From contig JASJOG010000267.1 of the NCBI GenBank assembly GCA_030142905.1, positions 1-64,000 of the forward strand: 64,000 nucleotides of DNA. The letters run 5' to 3'. The notes beneath the pieces are model-generated. The model saw nothing but the letters and a program-made list of their open reading frames with translations, ran no database searches and was not told the origin of the DNA. A program made the position numbers and the translations under genes. Position 1 is the first letter of the stretch; the number at the start of each line of letters is the position of its first letter. Of the stretch, positions 50,901 through 59,900 are shown piece after piece. Source of the stretch: Heliopora coerulea. Its lineage: Eukaryota; Cnidaria; Anthozoa; Scleralcyonacea; Helioporidae.

Positions 50901-53900
50901 GGCTGCAACTTAACAACTGAATATTTATGCAGCTTTTGCGGTGAGGTTTAGAAATGCGAATTTTTGAGTGGTTTGTATTTGAAGTTGGGCGATATAACAT
51001 TTGTTTTTGTGGCGGCAATTTGTCAGAAATTCGTTTCTTTTATCAAGTATTGGACGTAATTCTGGAAAGTATTGTGGTACTTTTCGCTTAAGCTGAATTT
51101 GCATGTTCTCGAACCATTTTGAAATGAAGACACTTCGTCTAATAGTGACCAACTTATTTGTACGTTGGTGTTGTTGCAAAAATTGCAAATGTACTTGAAC
51201 TCTTATGCATTGGTATGTTAGTGAATCAGATTGAGTTTGCGTTCTTGTAAAAGCGTTCCTTGAAAGTAAGTTCTTTTAGTCCGAGGTAATTATTCTATTA
51301 GTTACTAGGTAGTTATTGCCTGGACTTATGCGTTAGATGAGCTCTTAGTGAGGCATTCGCCATTAAGCGGTTATGTCTCAGGTTTATTTACAAAATTCTT
51401 GTTCATTCCGTATTGGGATAATAACAAGCAGAACGGCCTCTAATGTTGTATAGTGCATATAGATATAATATTTAAAAAACAAGCAGTAATGCTTTATCAG
51501 ATTTAAAACACACGGCGATAATTTTGCGAAGAAAGTTTGAAAATTAATGTTTTCCAAGCTGTTAAAGTTTGAAGAGAAAAGTAAACGTTTTTTTCATCAC
51601 ATTTAAAGACACGACATGGTTATGATTATCCATTGCGTTTTCCTCATGAGTTATTGGAAAGTTTTTGAAGTATAGATATAGATGTATAGATGTATACATA
51701 TTTATGAAATAACACTTGCCTTTACGCACGCTTTGATTGAACGTTCCTCATTTTCTTTCGGCATACAGAGACATTGCTGGCGTGATTTTTATTTTATATT
51801 CAAGTACAATAAGTTGGGTGACGTCACGAGGATTCGAAAAATACTTGGTTATTTTATAAAACAAATAGAAAATACTTTTCTTGTCTCTGCACTATGTATA
51901 GAAGCACATATGACTTCATTTCAAGTGGAAAAATTCTTGACATCGACATTACTGTCGTTGTCATCTTTATTCTAGTTATTATTATTGCTAATGTAACAAG
52001 ATGAAGCACTACAGATTATTTAACGAACGCGTAAAGACAAATTATCGTACCATATGTGTTCGAGGGGTAAATATTTCTTAGTGCATGCAGGGTAACTTTA
52101 GATTCGTAATCACCTCTTTATACTGGTGTGCCAAACTGCATGTATCGCCTTGATCACGAAGTAGGACAATTCTCCATTTCTAGACTAGAACAGATCATCC
52201 CGCATGAATACTGTATGCTGGACAAATGAGTTGTAATCGTCCATTGTTGCTATAGCAGTTTTTGATTCGTAGCGTAATTTTCATGTAATATCAACCATGA
52301 AATTAAAGTAAGCATAGTATGGGTCATATGTCAGTTTAACGGATACCCTTGAATTAATTATACAGTAGCGGGCTCATCTCATGGAGACCTAACCATAGTC
52401 TTAAATCTAAACGTGAACCTAACCCTAACCTTAACCCAAACCCAAACCCTAATCGAACCCTATTCCTAACTTTAGGGTTAACCGTAAACCTAATCCTAAC
52501 CCTGACCCTAGCCGTAACTCTAACCCAAACCCTAAAAGGACTGCACTTTTTAAGCGTCCGCTAAACTGCAGTCCAGCCCATAATCCTATGCATCTCTCTT
52601 GTTTTCATTGTGATTATCTCTTTTAGGTCGTCTTTCGATTCCAGCTAGTTTGTGTGCATTAGAGGTAACTAATAAAGTTCCCATTTCAATGTTCTTACCT
52701 TCCAACTCCGGACACGGAAGATGTGCGTTGGCATTGACAAGTTTTCTGGTGACTCTTCATAATGAGTTTATCGGTCGTTGCGAAACTCTCCTTGAATATG
52801 AAAGCAGGTACAAATATTCATCTTAAAATAAGTTTTAGTCAATTTGCTTTAGCCCTTCTTAACATAGTTTAGTTGCCATTTGGCAACTAATTAGTTTTAC
52901 TCTGGCATATGCCAAGGAATTTCACTTTGGTTAATGCTTGAGGGCCTGCCTCGAAAAGAATAAATTTGATCAACCTTATTAGCGTGAAAAGGCAATTACT
53001 GGCGAGCCAACCGACCCTTAAGTTCGATTTCCACTTGGCGCAAAATGCCGCGCGTGCAAGTGCTTTACTGTTAAAATTGAATAGTTTTCTACCTGGTTTC
53101 ACTCGAGTGCCCCTAAGACAAAAAAAAAGGCACTCGTCCCACATTTTGCACCAAGTGAAAATCCAACTTTATCTATCACTATATCTTTTACAATTTTACC
53201 TGCCATTGTTGCCATTTGGCAAACTTATTTTGACCTCTTTAATGTAAGCGCATTTCCTTATCAATTGTCTTGCTCTTCTCTCAATTCACTACATATTTAG
53301 TAAAAACCCAAGTAATAAAGTGCCAACGTAATTGGTCCGTTGACGAGTAAAATCGTCCGGGGTTAGTAAGAGTTAAATAATAGAAGTCTTATCCTGCCGG
53401 GAATGACTTAAGCTTTTCGAAACACTTTCTCTCTGTGGGCTACAAGCCATAATACATTGTAAAATAAAAAGAATGTTTTACTGTTTGGACTACCTAAGAA
53501 CATAAACGACTGTCATCAAACGGTTTTTGAACCTTTCGATCGAAAAACGTCGATCTTCTCAAAAAAATAAAGCTAACATGAAAACAGTTAGGGAAGTCGT
53601 GCAGATTTCAGATAGATTCACCTATCATTTAAACGGTCAGGAATGTGACATATGGTCACTACCAAATTTGATGAGTCATTGACAATGAAACTTTTTTTTC
53701 ATCTTAATTGTTGTGTACTTAATCCCAGATTTCAACATTGCACTTCGGAATTCATATTTGAGCCCAAAAGTTGGGTCTAAACATGGGCTGTTAACCGCTA
53801 AACTGAAAACCCGACAAAATACATTTCATCATTACCAGTTACAGGGCATGTAACTTTTGATTTGTGGGCTTTTCTTTGTCCAAGTGTAAATAACCAGTAT

Positions 53901-56900
53901 TTTCCTTCCTTCAGTTTTTTGTTTTTTGGGGGTTTTAACTGGTACTAAAAGTAGATATTCTTGGTTTAGTTCGGTTGAAATTCCATTAGTTAACGTCACG
54001 AAAGCACATCTCGTCGCATACGATCCTGAGAAAGATTTACTCCCTATGATTCTTGCCCACTGTGATTATTCTCTCAAAGTTGGTGAAGGAACTGTAGTGG
54101 AATATAACTGGCATGCGCTAGAGAGACAATTGGTGGACAGGTTTATCAGGGGACGACCTCGACTGACGTCAATGGTGATAGTTTATGTCATTTGAATATT
54201 TCTGTTATGATTAAGTTTAATAAATCTCTAAATCATTTTTTCTTTACTTTTATTTGCTTGGTTTACATTTTTTTGCTTTGTTTTACTTTAATCTTCTCTA
54301 AGTTTCTTTACTATACTTTTGCAAAGTACAAATAAAATAGCCCAGCAAAACACACGAAATATAGGCAGAGTGAAGTTTTATTGAATCTAACGTTTTGTTG
54401 CAACGTGCAACATCATCAGAGAATGAAAGGTTATGTTACATGAATGATATATTAATATTGTATTACAAAGGTGATGGTAACATGATAGGCATGTGAGAGT
54501 GTGGAGGAAAGACAAAAGCGAGGAAGTGACAGGTTGTCATTGAGGTATGACAAATAGCAGGCAGGAAACAGCGAAGAAGCAAAGAAAACAAGCATAATCT
54601 AAAATAGAGACAGTGGAAAGGAGTCCAGATTGGCATTGAGTGAAGTGTTAAACTTACGAATTAAGAGGGTTTCTCTTATAAGAAGTTCTAAGTTGTTAGT
54701 AGAAGATGATAAAACATTACAGTCATGTGGAGAACCCGGGTGTCCTGTGTCCCTTTCGTGTAACAAAATACTTGTGGGGGGCAGGGTTAACGCACTTCTT
54801 CAGATTGGCATTGAGTGAAGGGTCTGAAATCCTGTGTGGTTTATAGTTTTAAATCTGTGGTTTATAGTTTTAATCGTAGTTATTAACTTAAAATAATTTT
54901 AAGTCTTTGGTTTATAGTTTATAGCTTTAAGTTCGTGGTTTGTAGTTTTAATCCAAGAGTCTGAAATCCTGTGTGGTTTATAGTTTTAAGTGTCAACGGT
55001 GTAGTTCGTTGTATATCGGCCAAACCTGCCGTCTTCTGCACACACGCATTTCAGACCACTTGGGCATCTCGGCCATTACTGGAAAAAAGCGCGTTAACTC
55101 TGCCCCCCACCAGTATTTTGTTACACGAAAGGGACACAGGACACCCGGGTTCTCCACATGACTGTAATGTTTTATCTTCTTCTACTAACAGCTTAGAACT
55201 TCTTATAAGAGAAACCCTCTTAATTCGTAAGTTTAACACTTCACTCAATGCCAATCTGGACTCCTTTCCACTGTTTCTATTTTACATTATGCTTATTTTC
55301 TTTGCTTCTTCGCTGTTTCCTGCCTGCTATTTGTCATACCTCAATGACAACCTGTCACTTCCTTGCTTTTGTCTTTCCTCCACACTTACTCTCACACGCC
55401 TATCATGTTAACATCACTTTTGTAATACAATATAAATATATCATTCATGTAACTTAACCTTTCATTCTCTTGATGATGTTGCACGTTGCAACGAAACGTT
55501 AGATTCAATAAAACTTCACTTTGCCTATATTTCGTGGGTTTTGCTGGGCTATTTTATTTGTACTTCGCCTAAGATTTCTGCCTGGTTCATCAATCGCCCA
55601 AACTTTACTTTTACTTTTACTTCATTTTACTCTATCCTATCTTACCTTACCCTACCTTACCTTACCTCACTTTAATTTACTTTACTCTACTTTACTTTAT
55701 TCTTCTCTACTCTACTCTACTCTGCTCTACTTTACTTTACTTTACTTCACTTCACTTTATTTTACTTTATTTTACTCTATTTTTTTTTACTTTACTTCAC
55801 TTCACTTTACATTACTTTACTTTTACTTTACCATATTTTACTCTGCTTTGCTTTTCTGTGCCCTATTTTCATTTTATTTTATTCTATTCTGTTTCAATGT
55901 AATTTGCTATACTTTAGTGTAGTTCAGTTTAGTTTAGTTTTACGTTGGCTTGTGGGCTTTTTCATGACGGTTTTTTCTGTTCATTTTCATTCATTTACGA
56001 ATTTTTCTTTTAAGGTTGAATTGTTTGTGTTTAGCAAAGATGTATGTGATGGCGAAGTGTTTGTTACCTTAAAGCAAAAAATCCATCAGGTAAATAAAAG
56101 ATAAACAAACGTCAACTGGCATTTTTCGGAAACGAGTCCCCATAATTTTAAGTTCTGAATTATTAATTTGCGTCAACCTGTTATTATCCATACCCTTTGT
56201 ATCTCTCAGTTATTCCTTATTCGCTGGTTCAGAAAACATCTTCAGTTCGTTAAACAATGACGTGAACGTAAAAGCACGACCAAGGAATATGGAAAGGGAT
56301 ATGAATATTTTTGATTTAACTAAACCATTTGAAAAATGAGCTGTGTTGGGCAATATGTATATTCCAATCATTTGATAGATGAAACTAAACTGGAAAACGT
56401 AATAATGTTGGCTCATTGATTTCCCGGGCGGAAAGCGCAATCGCAATATAAAGATCAGAGCCAAGCTCAGAATTCTTAAATGTATCGCCATAGTAAAAGA
56501 GGCAACTCGAAAAGTTTTAAAACATGCTTACTGACGTTTCGTTGCGCGCCGCAACGAAACATCAGTAAACATGTTTTAAAACTTTTCGAGCTGCCTCTTT
56601 TACAATGGCGATACATTTAAGGATTCTGAGCTTGGCTCTGATCTTTATATTGCGATTAAACTGGAAAACGGACAAAAAAGTGTTGACCCTTTGAGCGAAT
56701 ACGTTCATCCACCTATAAATAAAGTACGGTAATTTAATCCTTTAACGGTCACTGTTGCCATTTGGCAACTTATTTTACTCAGGCTAACGCCAGGCAATTT
56801 TATCATGGTCAACGCTCAATGATTTTATACTCGTCAAAGGGAAACCTCCTGAAAACCTGCTCAGTAAATTAAAGAGTTAACTGACTTTTCAGAAAGGACA

Positions 56901-59900
56901 AAAGCCAAGCAAACATAAAACTTTAATTGTTATCAAAATGGACTAACATCATAACTTTCAGAGCATTTATCGAGGTGGATAATAAAAGTGCAAGAAGTAG
57001 TCTTCCTTTATTAATTCCAAATTATTGAGCTTTTATTAGCATTCAAAATATCTCTTTGATTAGTTATTTGCAGATGCTATTTATGTGTGGAACGTAATTG
57101 CAAGTTTTTGTTGCCTTCTGTTCGGGACACAGTTCACTGATAGGTACATTTGATTGATGCATACAGAAGTACGAAATTTGGTAATTACATACTAAGCGGC
57201 AAATCATGTCCATCATTTCTGTCCGTGGTATATCACATCCCTCTCCAAAATTGTTTAACCTCTGTTTGCGTTTAAACCCACTTTGTCCTTGAACCGCCCT
57301 GTCTAGACGTCTACATGTACACAACCAAATAGTGTTCTTAAAAGTATTTAATTTGGAGTGTGTTGTCAAAAATCTGTATTTTTTTGAAAACGATACCGCA
57401 ATTTGGACAGGACAAGTAATTACGACATCATGTTTGAGTATTCGAATGAAAACATATCCGTGTGGACAGGTCCATACGTGTATGTCATTTTAACACTTCA
57501 ATTATATTTCACAACCTAGAAAGAAGTTAATTATAACTGATAATATTGACAACAATTATTTAACTGACTAAAGTGGTGTTTATATGATGGCGAGTCAGGC
57601 TATTAGTATGGCTATTCCTAGTAAGAGGGCTGAATTTCACCTCGCCTTTCATGGGAATTTTCTGGCCTTTTAGAAGGGCTAGATCTAAAATACATGCATT
57701 ATAGGAGGGCCAGTCCTTTTGAGTGGGTTTATATGGAAAATTTCTAGCCCTTATAGGTGAGATCTTGGGCCTCCTCTCATTTAAACGAAAACAAATTTTA
57801 CAAAGGATTTCACAGGAAGGCGAGATCTTGGCAAAAGGGCTAGCCCTTCCACGAGGGCTGGCTCGCTTTTTTGTTAACGCGACCTGAATGTAAACTGTGC
57901 TGATGTACCATGAAAAGTTTGCTGCTTTTGTTTGTAGTTAGCTTGAAGAGCTTGTTTTTAACCTAACATTTCTTTACTTGTCGCATTCTGTGTCCCGAAA
58001 TCCAGTATCTCTTTTCTTATGTCGGTAATCTTGGATCTCGGTACATTTGTAATTCTGGTTGATCGTCTTCACTGAAGTAGTAGTGAAAACAAACACGCCT
58101 ATATGTTTGTATGTACGTATACGTTCACTGTGCGCTGCTATTCCTACTTTTCACCCTTCGCAGGGAGGAAAATGTGATTCTGATTGGGGGTTACTAATCT
58201 ATAAACTGAGACCATTGGTTATTGTTGGCTTTGGCATTTCTCGTAATAATGTGGATCACGATGATGATATCTATGAATATCAGTACCTGATGTTATAAAT
58301 TATTATGTGGCCGTTTCACCTGGAGATCCAGAAAAACCCAGCAATGTAATAGTTTAATTCGCAATTGAATATTTCTCAGTTCAATTTAGCTTAGGGTGGA
58401 AAAACGTACCAGTCAGGAGTGGAGTGTATTCTTGGTTCTCATGGCAAAAAATGTTATCTTCAGTCACATACCGTCTGTCCAGTTCTTCAACACCAGTTGA
58501 TACCTCTATATAAGGAATAAAATCATTAGTCACGCTCAGACTACTTGTTAATACTTGTTTTTATATCTTATCTTTTCAAGGTCGAATTAAGTCGCCCAGT
58601 TCAGGATCAGATTCTAAACGAGCTAAACCAGCTAACCGACATTTGTGACGTGCTTAAATCTCTACATATAGCGATCGGCTTTCTTTCTTCGGCTGGCGGT
58701 CAACCAGCCATGTTAATCGGTGATTACTTGCGTACAGGTTTAAAGATGTCGGATAAAGATGGTTTGAAAAGCTCGAAGGTAATAGATCTTAACATCTAAA
58801 CCCTCAAAGACTCTTTGGCCTTTGCAATTATTTTCGCTTTTGTGCTCTTTTTACAGGCTCAGCAAGTGTGCCAAATACGACACATTGTTTCACTATGGCG
58901 CTTACTGTCTCTGGAGAGAGCAAGAATATTGACGAGACACAAACAGGTTAACCTTTTTTAAAACTCTACCATTGTTTTCTCCAAAATACTTTGTAGTATG
59001 TAAGTTTTTGTTCAAATTGCATAGACAAACAGGTTTCACAAGTGGTTATACTCCATCTCGTAACTTTGGTCAATGTTGGTTTTTTCAATGAATTTAATTT
59101 GTTGACTGTCTGGTCGGTAGGATCCTTTTGACGACATTTCCGAAAAAGTCAAGAAACAACTTGGTAACAAACAAGTGTTTAGGCTTAGCAGCGGATTGCA
59201 AAAGTTGAATGTGGACCAGTTTGTTCGAGAGCTGTTGGAAACTATCTTGCTGTATCTCAAACATGTCCCTGAAGAACAGCTGCATTGGCCGTAAGTATGA
59301 ACAAATACACCTTGATAAATCGCGAGAAAATAAACATAAAGCGATGCCTGAATGGAGTCATCAGAGTCAACAGATAATGTAGAGGGATGTTACCTTCAAT
59401 TTTAAGGACTCAATTCCAAAACGTTTACACTCAATTCCCAGAAATTCAAATGGCCAAGAGTTTGACTGCAAGGTTTCTGTCCTTCACAAAGGATGCCAAC
59501 TGGAAAACTGGTTGGTAAGGGAAACCGGTGTAGCAGCTATGACGTCAATTTCCTAATTGACGTCATCGCAGGCATACCGGTTTCCCTTGCCAACTTCAGT
59601 AATTGCTGCAGCTAATCTAAAGAAGATGGCAATAACTGAAGATTCAAAAGACAAAAGAATTATGCATGGCATATCCTGACGTCATGAGAAACCTACCTGT
59701 AACGCTTACATTCGTAATCCGTAAATGGGGTAATGATCAAGTCATTGCAATGAATAACCCAACTTTAATGAACATCTTACCGTAAACACCATTGAAAAGT
59801 GTCTGCTGTGAAGGGAAACTCCATCAAGAGCAACTAAATAACTCTGTGTACCGTCTAGTATAGCGATAAGGACCTAAAATAATTTTTTTTTTATTTAGTT

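Noticed and set aside
54630..55254. Paired open frames [16 protein letters not shown] on opposite strands
   Set aside because: They are antisense translations of the two Penelope arms; duplication reflects the inverted repeat, not two genes.
55521..55922. 133-codon Leu/Tyr/Phe-rich frame resembling a membrane protein
   Set aside because: Arises from the TTTAC/CTTTA pyrimidine repeat.
59518..59580. CRE-type TGACGTCA regulatory site
   Set aside because: The motif is duplicated because it lies in both arms of a hairpin; no promoter context.
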